A stretch of DNA of 15,474 nt from positions 1 through 15,474 of the forward strand of contig DHLV01000029.1 of the NCBI GenBank assembly GCA_002405445.1, given 5' to 3'. The notes beneath the pieces are model-generated. The model was not told the origin of the DNA. It saw only the letters and a list, made by a program, of their open reading frames with translations, and searched no databases. Each line of letters begins with the position of its first letter. The stretch's first letter is position 1. The position numbers and the translations under genes are program-made. Below are positions 6,071 through 12,793 of this stretch, in pieces. Source of the DNA: Flammeovirgaceae bacterium UBA4659. Its GTDB lineage: Bacteria; Bacteroidota; Bacteroidia; Cytophagales; Cyclobacteriaceae.

Positions 6071-6851
6071 CTTTTTTTGCTCTTTTAACGGGCGCTGCCC
6101 TTCTTGGTTTCTCCTCATCCACAATTTCTACCTCTACATCTGCCAAAATACGGCCCGAGTGTTCATCGATCACGATTTTCTTCTTTTCTTTGATTTCGGC
6201 TATTTTTTGAGGAGGGATAATGATATTGCAACCCTGTGCCGCACCCCGCACCACGCGCACCACTGCCAATCCGTTGCTTAAACTCCTGCGGAGGCGCTCG
6301 TAGTGTTTCAGCATTTTTTCATCAATTTTCTTAGTGGCCTTTTCCCGATCAGCCAACAACCTCTTTTCCTCTTCTTCGCTCTCCTTTAAAATGTCTTGCA
6401 ACTCGTTTTTCTTGTTCTCTAAATCCTGGTTGCGCTCTTTAATCAGATTCTCAATTTGTTCAATCTCCACCTTTTTGGCTTCAATTTTTTCTTTTGCCTC
6501 TTTGATGCGCTTCTCGCAGATCTGCACTTCCAACTCCTGCAATTCCACCTCTTTGGTGATGGCATCGTATTCGCGATTGTTTTTTACATTTTTTTGTTGC
6601 TCGTTGTACTTTTTGGTCAGCTTTTCGGCCTCTTTGATACCTTCCTTGTTTTTTTTGATGCCGTCTTCTAAGTCCTTCATTTCAGCCTCAAAGCGGCTCA
6701 AACGTACTTTGTAACCCTCCATCTCATCCTCCAGATCCTGTACTTCATCGGGCAGGTCGCCACGCAATTTCTTTAGTTCATCTAGTTTTGAATCGATTGA
6801 TTGAAGTCTCACGAGTGCTTCGAGTTTTTGGGCAACTGTCTGATTTTCCAT
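6063..6851 (-). CDS. Coiled-coil protein of the C4-type zinc-ribbon family (DUF164-like), zinc ligands mostly lost
   Basis: A 262-residue protein. Residues 10-190 form a long highly charged alpha-helical coiled coil (for example LEALVRLQSIDSKLDELKKL), followed by the C-terminal domain that in this family is a four-cysteine zinc ribbon. Here that domain keeps its frame and flanks (IIPPQ at 211-215 and SGRILAD at 232-238). However, the ligand positions read A205, C208, D229 and S232 where the family has cysteines, so only one of four remains. It also carries a basic tail (PRRAAPVKRAKKVA). It starts three bases after the Nif3 stop; this Nif3 / zinc-ribbon pairing is common in bacteria and supports the assignment. 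Family function is poorly defined, with nucleic-acid or Nif3 partnership suggested. Zinc binding is unlikely in this copy. Confidence 0.82.
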   Translation of the reverse strand: MENQTVAQKLEALVRLQSIDSKLDELKKLRGDLPDEVQDLEDEMEGYKVRLSRFEAEMKDLEDGIKKNKEGIKEAEKLTKKYNEQQKNVKNNREYDAITKEVELQELEVQICEKRIKEAKEKIEAKKVEIEQIENLIKERNQDLENKKNELQDILKESEEEEKRLLADREKATKKIDEKMLKHYERLRRSLSNGLAVVRVVRGAAQGCNIIIPPQKIAEIKEKKKIVIDEHSGRILADVEVEIVDEEKPRRAAPVKRAKKVA

Positions 6852-6854
6852 TAC

Positions 6855-7958
6855 TTAGAGGTAACTTATTGGATTTGTATTCGTTTTCGAAAAAGTGGTC
6901 GCAAAGCTAGTGAATTTTTTGCTCAAAACCGATGCCAGCAGTTGTTTGGTGTATTGCTCACTCTCATAGTGCCCGATGTCGGCAATCACGATTTTTTCCT
7001 CGGCATCAAAAAACTCATGGTACTTGAAGTCTGCTGAAACGAAAACATGGGCTCCTGCTGCAATCGCGTGTGGCAACAAGAAACTCCCCGCGCCTCCACA
7101 TAATGCCACTCGGCTCACTTTGCCACCGCCCGCACGTGTGTGCCTAACTACTTTTGCTTCTAACTTGATTTTCAAACTATTTAGAAACGCATAAGGTTCA
7201 ACGGGTTCCGGCAAATCACCCACCATGCCCGACCCTATCTGGTGGTATTCGTTTTCTAGGCGGCTCAGGTAGTAGGCCACTTCCTCGTATGGGTGCGAGC
7301 GGAAAAGTGCATCTAAAACAACTCTCTTGCTCACTTCGGGTAATATCACTTCCACGCGTACTTCGCTTACCCGTTCCAGGGTTCCTCGCTTGCCAATGCT
7401 CGGGTTCGCTTTTTCATTGGGCATAAAAGTTCCTTCACCCTCCAGTTGAAAACTGCAATGGGAATAATTGCCAATGTTGCCGGCACCCGCTTGGTGCAAA
7501 GCTGTTACCACTGCATCTTTGTGCTGCGCGGGTACAAACGTGGTCAGTTTGAGCAAAACGTTTGACTTTGGCACCAGTACTTTTGTATTGATGAGTCCCA
7601 GTTGATCGGCAATTTGCATATTCACACCCCAGGCTACGTTGTCAAGATTGGTGTGTATGGCGTAAACTGCTATATCGTTTTTGATTGCTTTGATGATTGT
7701 GCGCTCAGCGTAACTTTGGCCGGTGAGCTTCTTCAATCCTTTGAATACAATCGGATGGTGGGCTACTACCAGATTACAGCCTTCAGCAACGGCTTCGTCT
7801 ACGATGTTTTCCAAACAATCCAGTGTGGTTAAAACCCCCGTTACGGCAGCGTTTGGGTTCCCCACAATCAACCCGCTGTTATCGTAGCTTTCCTGGTAGG
7901 CACGGGGGGCCATCGACTCCAGATAGCCGCAGACATCTTTAATAGTAGTCGTTGCCAT
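6855..7958 (-). CDS. Nif3-like dinuclear metal-center protein (YqfO/YbgI family)
   Basis: A 367-residue three-part Nif3 protein. The N-terminal lobe has NSGLIVG (27-33), VVAHHPIVFKGLKKLTG (64-80; metal ligands H67 and H68) and AIHTNLDNV (100-108; D106). The inserted PII/CutA-like domain (about 125-240) includes NYSHCSFQLEGEGTFMP (164-180) and SHPYEEVAYYLSRL (221-234). The C-terminal lobe has GSGMVGDL (242-249), VALCGGAGSFLL (284-295) and ADIGHYESEQYT (326-337; ligands H330 and E334). All expected metal ligands are present. The family is often annotated as GTP cyclohydrolase I type 2, but its cellular role is unsettled. It heads the operon Nif3 / zinc-ribbon / TPR / small membrane protein and is divergent from lpxK. 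The minus strand has a near-consensus -7 (TACATTTA, 7988-7981) upstream of the ATG. Confidence 0.9.
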   Translation of the reverse strand: MATTTIKDVCGYLESMAPRAYQESYDNSGLIVGNPNAAVTGVLTTLDCLENIVDEAVAEGCNLVVAHHPIVFKGLKKLTGQSYAERTIIKAIKNDIAVYAIHTNLDNVAWGVNMQIADQLGLINTKVLVPKSNVLLKLTTFVPAQHKDAVVTALHQAGAGNIGNYSHCSFQLEGEGTFMPNEKANPSIGKRGTLERVSEVRVEVILPEVSKRVVLDALFRSHPYEEVAYYLSRLENEYHQIGSGMVGDLPEPVEPYAFLNSLKIKLEAKVVRHTRAGGGKVSRVALCGGAGSFLLPHAIAAGAHVFVSADFKYHEFFDAEEKIVIADIGHYESEQYTKQLLASVLSKKFTSFATTFSKTNTNPISYL

Positions 7959-7966
7959 TGTTTGCT

Positions 7967-7974
7967 TATTTTTG
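7967..7974 (+). promoter_or_regulatory. Candidate -7 element (TATTTTTG) for the lpxK operon
   Basis: An exact TAnnTTTG match in the 52-base gap between the divergent nif3-like gene and lpxK. It predicts a start near 7981 and a leader of about 30 bases before the lpxK ATG at 8011. No good -33 TTG is found at standard spacing, so this rests on the -7 match and its position. Confidence 0.45.
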
Positions 7975-8010
7975 AATGATTAAATGTAGCGAAAGATCGC
8001 ATTTGTTTGC

Positions 8011-9069
8011 ATGTCGGGTCTCAAACTCATCTTATTGCCATTTGCAGTTTTGTACAACCTGTTGACGCGGCTGCGCAATCACTTGTACGATATCGGGCAG
8101 AAGCCCTCTTTCTCTTTTGAGACCATGGTGATTAGTGTTGGCAACTTAACGGTAGGGGGCACCGGCAAAACACCCATGATCGAGTATTTGGTACGACTGC
8201 TCAAAAAAAAATACAAGCTTGCAATTCTTAGCCGGGGGTATGGCCGCCATACCAAAGGATTCAGGCTTGCAACAACTGCTGATGATGCTTCGACCATTGG
8301 CGATGAACCGTATCAGTATTTTTTGAAGTTTGGGCCGGAAGTGCAAGTAGCTGTGTGTGCAGAGCGTGCGCTGGCAATTCCCACACTATTAAACCTGGCA
8401 GATCCTCCACAGGTAATCTTAATGGATGATGCTTTTCAGCACCGATCGGTAGTGCCGCATTTATCGATTTTGCTAACAGCGTACTCCAACCCTTTTTATA
8501 ACGATTTTCTACTGCCGTTTGGCCGATTGCGCGAAGCGCGGAAAGGGGCGGCCCGTGCCGATGCGATTGTGGTTACAAAGTGCGCTGATTCTATTGAGGC
8601 GGGGATGCACATCTATCACAGTGTCAAAAACTATGCAGGCGATAAGCCCGTTTTCTTTTCCGGGTTGAATTATCGCCCGGCTTTGCCTTTTCACCCTAAC
8701 AGCGAGTGGGGGCGAAGGGTGTTGCTGGTAACGGGTATTGCCAGCACAAACGCACTGATCGAATATGTGACCACACGCTTTGAAATGGTCAAGCACCTTC
8801 AGTTTGCTGATCATCATCACTACACCCGGGCCGACATCGCGAAGATTGAGGCAACTGCCGGTGAGTTGAAGGCAGATGTTGTTTTAACCACCGAAAAAGA
8901 CTGGGTAAAACTGAAGTCATCCGAATTGATGGCAGTGATGAAGACTAAAAAATGGTTTTATCTTCCCATCGAGACGCAGTTCATCAATTGTGGTGCAGAA
9001 TTTGATGCGATGGTTGAACTTTTGGTGGAGAAGCGCCTTCGTGACTTGGCGCACTCCCCAGCAAGATAA
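8011..9069 (+). CDS. lpxK: Tetraacyldisaccharide 4'-kinase LpxK
   Basis: A 352-residue P-loop kinase that phosphorylates the 4' position of the lipid A disaccharide on the inner face of the cytoplasmic membrane. An N-terminal hydrophobic helix (about 4-19) fits its membrane association. Family motifs are present in order: SVGNLTVGGTGKTP (42-55, Walker A), LSRGYGR (73-79), the GDEP segment (97-100), VLMDDAFQHR-like DDAFQHR (139-145), DFLLPFGRLREA (165-176) and ADAIVVTK (183-190). A C-terminal DHHHY segment and TTEKDWVKL also match the family. The first ATG after the -7 element is used. The porin gene starts three bases after its stop, so the two are in one transcript, with miaE following. This implies a lipid A-containing outer membrane, consistent with the Lpt permease at the left end. 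Confidence 0.95.
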   Translation: MSGLKLILLPFAVLYNLLTRLRNHLYDIGQKPSFSFETMVISVGNLTVGGTGKTPMIEYLVRLLKKKYKLAILSRGYGRHTKGFRLATTADDASTIGDEPYQYFLKFGPEVQVAVCAERALAIPTLLNLADPPQVILMDDAFQHRSVVPHLSILLTAYSNPFYNDFLLPFGRLREARKGAARADAIVVTKCADSIEAGMHIYHSVKNYAGDKPVFFSGLNYRPALPFHPNSEWGRRVLLVTGIASTNALIEYVTTRFEMVKHLQFADHHHYTRADIAKIEATAGELKADVVLTTEKDWVKLKSSELMAVMKTKKWFYLPIETQFINCGAEFDAMVELLVEKRLRDLAHSPAR

Positions 9070-9072
9070 ACA

Positions 9073-11046
9073 TTGTTATTTTTGGGCGTGTTTTTCAGGA
9101 TTTTCATTATCGCATTGAGCTGTTGCTTCACTTTTGCAGGTGTGCTTGGCCAAACCAGAGACTCTACCCGATATAAGCGCAGGGTGGTAAAAACTCCTCC
9201 GACATCTTCCGCTAATGAACCCAGAAAACGTACTACATCTAAAATCATCAACGACTCGGTAAAACAGGTATATGGCCCCAATACCTCCACGTGGATCACC
9301 GAGGCCGAATTGTTTTACAACAAGAAAAATTATCGCCCACTTGATACGGCCGTCAACAACTTCCACCGCTGGACGTACGTGCAGCGCTACGACAATCGGT
9401 TTCAAGACCTGGGTAATATGGGCACTGCGCTCAATTCCATTTTTCCTTCTGCATCGGCTACCATTGGCTTGAGCCCCGGCTTTACTGCTTACGCGCCCTA
9501 CTTTGAAACGATGGAGCCACGATATTATGACACCAAGTCGCCATTTACACGCATTTACGTGGTGTGGGGTGGTAGCGGCCGCGCCATGACTCACATTGAA
9601 TTCAGTAGAAATATTAATCCGCGCTGGAATTTCGGTTTTAACTACCGCCCGATACTGGTGGAGAAGCAAATCCAAAGGCAGTTTGGTGTGAGGCAAACGA
9701 TCAGCCACTATTATGATTTTTTCACCACATACCGTTCGAAAAACGAACGCTACTTCCTAGCCTTCAACTACAGAAGAATCCGGCATCAAGTACGCGAAAA
9801 CGGAGGTGTACTGCTGGGTACAGACACCACTTTTCGCGCATTTTTTGACGCAAACGCAAAACCTTATTGGTCTACAGCCGGCACAGAAGAGTTACGTCAG
9901 GCATTGCACTTCCATCACCAATACAAATTGGCTAAACCCATTCAGCTTTACCAAACAATTGATTACAACCTGCAAAACAATATTTTCAAGATTTCGCCCG
10001 CAGACACCGCTACCCGTTATTTTCGTGGGATACGGATAGATTCAGTGCGAAATGACCTGGTTTCATTTGAGACTCTGCAAAATGAAGTGGGCGTAAAAGG
10101 TACAGCTGCCTTTCTCTTCTATGATTTCTATTATAAACTCAGAACGGTGCGCGCCAACAACGAGTTGCTCAGGACCTTTGATGGACGCCATGCTGTAAGC
10201 CGAATAGAAAATTACGTTGGCGCGCGGATGGCACTGAGGTTCGATAGCTTAAGTGAATTGAAGGGTAATGCAGAACTTCTGTTAGACGGAAACTACAGAT
10301 TAGATGGACAACTGAACACGCCCTGGCTCGAAGCCGGTTTGGTGAGTGTGCTTGCGAAACCCGGTTATATGCAGCAGGCCTATCGCGGCATCCGTACGCT
10401 ATGGCTCAATAACTTTTCCAACACGATCACAAATCAACTCAAAGGAAATGTCAAGATCAAATGGGGCCGATTCAATTTTTCGCCAGGCATTCGCTACAGC
10501 ATCTTTAGCAATTACATCTATTTTACAAAGAAGCCGGATGCGGAGCGGCCACAATTCGATATGCTTCAACCCAAACAGTCTGCCGGTAATCAGCAAGTTT
10601 TCTCACCGGAAGCCAGCGTGTCTGTTCGCTTTTTTCGAAATTTCCATTTTCGCTCTCAAGCTGTATACACACAGTTGTGGAAGAATGATGATAATGCACT
10701 TCGGTTGCCTACATGGTTTGCCCAAGGCCAGATTACATACGAAAATCTATTGCTGAAGGGAGCTTTTCAAATTCAGTTGGGTTTTGATGTATTCTACCGA
10801 TCCGCCTACCAGGCACTGAATTACGCACCGGATATTCAAACATTTTATAATCAGGATGAGCGCACTTTAGATGAAGCGGTGGTGGGAGATGTTTTCCTGA
10901 ATGGGAAGATCAAGCGGGGCAGGCTGTTTATCAAGTACCACAATTTTACTCGTCTCTTCATGCCCCCGGGCTATATGCTCACTTACGGCTATCCGGCAGT
11001 ACCTAATGTGATCGACTTTGGATTTGAACTATTGTTGTTTGATTAA
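9073..11046 (+). CDS. Putative outer-membrane porin (Porin_10-like)
   Basis: A 657-residue exported protein. From the TTG at 9073 it opens with a hydrophobic signal peptide (FFRIFIIALSCCFTFAGVLGQ), probably cleaved just before Q27. A GTG at 9088 would also give a good signal peptide. After a basic linker the mature protein is rich in aromatic residues and alternating polar/hydrophobic strands. These include YVVWGGSGRAMTHIEFSRNI, WNFGFNYRPI and FTTYRSKNERYFLAFNYRR, typical of beta-barrels. It resembles the large Bacteroidota 'putative porin' family (Pfam Porin_10) by these features; I cannot confirm the match without a profile search. Substrate unknown. A TATTTTTG (9077-9084) overlaps the start region. 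It lies three bases after lpxK and four bases before miaE. Confidence 0.78.
   Translation: MLFLGVFFRIFIIALSCCFTFAGVLGQTRDSTRYKRRVVKTPPTSSANEPRKRTTSKIINDSVKQVYGPNTSTWITEAELFYNKKNYRPLDTAVNNFHRWTYVQRYDNRFQDLGNMGTALNSIFPSASATIGLSPGFTAYAPYFETMEPRYYDTKSPFTRIYVVWGGSGRAMTHIEFSRNINPRWNFGFNYRPILVEKQIQRQFGVRQTISHYYDFFTTYRSKNERYFLAFNYRRIRHQVRENGGVLLGTDTTFRAFFDANAKPYWSTAGTEELRQALHFHHQYKLAKPIQLYQTIDYNLQNNIFKISPADTATRYFRGIRIDSVRNDLVSFETLQNEVGVKGTAAFLFYDFYYKLRTVRANNELLRTFDGRHAVSRIENYVGARMALRFDSLSELKGNAELLLDGNYRLDGQLNTPWLEAGLVSVLAKPGYMQQAYRGIRTLWLNNFSNTITNQLKGNVKIKWGRFNFSPGIRYSIFSNYIYFTKKPDAERPQFDMLQPKQSAGNQQVFSPEASVSVRFFRNFHFRSQAVYTQLWKNDDNALRLPTWFAQGQITYENLLLKGAFQIQLGFDVFYRSAYQALNYAPDIQTFYNQDERTLDEAVVGDVFLNGKIKRGRLFIKYHNFTRLFMPPGYMLTYGYPAVPNVIDFGFELLLFD
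9077..9084 (+). promoter_or_regulatory. Possible -7 element (TATTTTTG) inside the porin start region
   Basis: An exact TAnnTTTG match, but it lies inside the first codons of the porin reading frame and would start transcription near 9091, downstream of both plausible start codons (9073 and 9088). Either the match is accidental or the porin mRNA from it lacks a start codon. Listed because it affects the choice of start. Confidence 0.2.
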
Positions 11047-11050
11047 AGAA

Positions 11051-11653
11051 ATGAAAGAAGAAGACAAACATGTGCTTGGGCTCACGTTGCCTACCGATCC
11101 TCGGTGGGTGAACATCGCGTCTTTGCAAATGAAAGACATTTTGATCGACCACGCCTATTGCGAGCAAAAAGCCGCATCAACGTGCATTTCTCTGATTATT
11201 CAATATCCCGAAAAGGCGAAATTGGTAGATATACTAACACCGGTAGTAGCGGAAGAATGGAATCATTTTGAGCGCGTACTGTCGGAATTGCGAAAAAGAG
11301 GCTTTGCCTTGGGGCCGCAGCGAAAAGATGAGTACGTTGAAAAATTGAATGCAGTCATCAAAAAAGGAGGCAACCGCGAACAGCAGTTAATGGAAAAACT
11401 GTTGATGTGCGCTTTGATAGAGGCACGCAGTTGCGAGCGCTTTCGCTTGCTTTCAAAACAACTTGATGACCAACAGCTGAGGGATTTCTATCACGAATTA
11501 ATGGTGTCAGAAGCAGGCCACTATAAAAACTTTTTGAACTTGGCCAAAGAATACCAGCCTTCGGCTGTAGTTGAAGCCAGATGGCGCGAACTATTGCAAC
11601 AAGAGGGCGAAATTGTTAGCCAACTAGACGTGCGGGCAGATCGCATGCATTAG
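11051..11653 (+). CDS. miaE: tRNA-(ms2io6A)-hydroxylase MiaE
   Basis: A 200-residue ferritin-like diiron protein of the normal MiaE length. MiaE hydroxylates the isopentenyl group of ms2i6A-37 in tRNAs using O2. Carboxylate and histidine ligands are present in the expected pattern: E39 (DHAYCEQKAAS), E69xxH72 (VAEEWNHFE), E124 (ALIEARSCERF) and E154xxH157 (VSEAGHYKNF). The opening VLGLTLPTDPRWV is also characteristic. I use ATG 11051, four bases after the porin stop, rather than a longer frame reaching back into the porin gene. It is the third gene of the lpxK/porin operon. Its presence implies that MiaA and MiaB act elsewhere in the genome and that oxygen is available. The gene ends three bases before the convergent DKNYY gene. 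Confidence 0.92.
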   Translation: MKEEDKHVLGLTLPTDPRWVNIASLQMKDILIDHAYCEQKAASTCISLIIQYPEKAKLVDILTPVVAEEWNHFERVLSELRKRGFALGPQRKDEYVEKLNAVIKKGGNREQQLMEKLLMCALIEARSCERFRLLSKQLDDQQLRDFYHELMVSEAGHYKNFLNLAKEYQPSAVVEARWRELLQQEGEIVSQLDVRADRMH

Positions 11654-11656
11654 ATG

Positions 11657-12718
11657 CTATTTTATCTTAACCCCATCTTTGTATTGGTGTTGACCATCGG
11701 TAGCAATGCCAGTATTGTACTGATACGTGAATGAACTTGGATTTACACCTGCTAACACCATCCCTTTAAAGTACACGTGATTTTTATCTTTTGAGTAGTC
11801 TTCGTATGGAACCTCAAATGTGGCTGCGTCAGCGCCTTCAATTTTTTTGTTATCGTAGTAAACGTACTTGCTGTCGCGTATGTGATCGCGATCTAGGTTA
11901 ACAAAGGAGTTGACATCAAAGTCTGGCAACAAAACACCATCACTTAACAATTGCCCATTTACAATAATTCGCCTTTCATCAATCACAGAAACGGAATCGA
12001 TTGTCTCGAATGATAACATGGCAAAATCTGTTTTCCAATTTGATAGTATGATGGCGTTGCCAATTTTGGCATAATTGGCATTAAGTGCCTTGCACTCACC
12101 AGATGGTCGCTTTGCTTGTTGTACCAAAACTTTGTTTCTGGAGAGGCCTGTGATACTCTCGGGTTTGATGACGTAAACATAATTTTTGTCAGCCGAGATT
12201 GTCTCGTTAACAATTTCGAAAGAGTGGTAGTCTGTTAAAACTTGCTTGCCAGTGAGGTAAAATGCACGATCATCTTTGTACCAATCACCAGAAAGTTTAT
12301 TGTTGATCCGAATGGGTTCATAAGAATCAGGATGAGCACCTTCTACCACAAAGATTTTGTCCCCGTAGTCGGGCGCCAGGTAAACTCGCTGCCTGTCTTT
12401 CGGGGTTCGAAATGAGTCTATTTCAAAAGTTTGTGCATCTGCCAGTTGTGGCTGACCGCACCAAAACACGGTGGTGTTATCTTTAGCAAAATCCTCTGAC
12501 AAAACCTGAAATGTTTTCTTATCTGCTTCAAATTCACTGTAGCTGAGTTCAAACCAATTGCCCATCATTGAGTGCACATACTTGTCTTTCCAAGCATGGC
12601 GATAATAAGATTTTGATCTTGTGGGATCGATTGGTTCGCCAATGCGATAAAAGAACAAGAAACCCAATGTGAGGATAATGAGAAAGCAAATAAGCAGTAA
12701 GACCAGAAATGTTTTCAT
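11657..12718 (-). CDS. Membrane-anchored DKNYY-repeat protein of unknown function
   Basis: A 353-residue protein with a single N-terminal membrane helix (MKTFLVLLLICFLIILTLGF, residues 1-20) and then repeats of about 35-45 residues. The repeats are of the type 'D(K/S)xxVY(Y/F)...G..L..(A/V)...(S/T)F'. Clear copies are ADKNYVYVI, RDSKYVYYDNKKIEGADAATFE and KDKNHVYFKGMVLAGVNPSSF; more degenerate ones are FAKDNTTVFWCG and YKDDRAFYLTGKQVL. This is the DKNYY family, common in Bacteroidota and Fusobacteria and of unknown function. The bulk is probably periplasmic, anchored by the uncleaved helix. The start codon lies only 12 bases beyond the T-run of the aconitase terminator, leaving almost no room for a separate promoter, so expression may depend on terminator read-through. 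Confidence 0.78.
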   Translation of the reverse strand: MKTFLVLLLICFLIILTLGFLFFYRIGEPIDPTRSKSYYRHAWKDKYVHSMMGNWFELSYSEFEADKKTFQVLSEDFAKDNTTVFWCGQPQLADAQTFEIDSFRTPKDRQRVYLAPDYGDKIFVVEGAHPDSYEPIRINNKLSGDWYKDDRAFYLTGKQVLTDYHSFEIVNETISADKNYVYVIKPESITGLSRNKVLVQQAKRPSGECKALNANYAKIGNAIILSNWKTDFAMLSFETIDSVSVIDERRIIVNGQLLSDGVLLPDFDVNSFVNLDRDHIRDSKYVYYDNKKIEGADAATFEVPYEDYSKDKNHVYFKGMVLAGVNPSSFTYQYNTGIATDGQHQYKDGVKIK

Positions 12719-12730
12719 TATAGTTTAGAT

Positions 12731-12782
12731 AAAAAAATAAGCCATGCACTTGAACAAATTGTTCGCCTGCATGGCTTATTTT
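12731..12782 (-). terminator. Strong intrinsic terminator after aconitase
   Basis: A perfect 15-bp inverted repeat: 12734-12748 (core AATAAGCCATGCA) pairs with 12768-12782. In the minus-strand transcript it is followed by an uninterrupted run of seven T (12737-12731). The 19-base loop contains a smaller palindrome, GAAC-AAATT-GTTC (12752-12764). On the plus strand the following bases (TTATTTTATTG) make a much poorer U-tract. It sits 11 bases after the aconitase stop and just upstream of the DKNYY gene. Confidence 0.88.
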
Positions 12783-12793
12783 ATTGAGTCGTC

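Noticed and set aside
6071..6124. Upstream ATG extension of the TPR gene
   Set aside because: The extra 18 codons lie within the coding end of the zinc-ribbon gene, mirror its basic tail out of frame, and would leave an unusually long segment before the signal-peptide core.
6334..6714. Plus-strand serine/phenylalanine-rich frames opposite the coiled-coil gene
   Set aside because: The antisense of Lys/Glu-rich coiled-coil codons gives Phe/Leu/Ser automatically; no start context or family resemblance.
9076..9708. Long minus-strand frame opposite the porin N-terminus
   Set aside because: It lies wholly inside a well-supported signal-peptide-plus-barrel gene and its translation shows no recognisable motif.
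11647..11663. Short hairpin GCAT-TAG-ATGC followed by TATTTTAT at the miaE / DKNYY convergence
   Set aside because: A four-base-pair stem is too weak for an intrinsic terminator and overlaps the stop codons of both genes.
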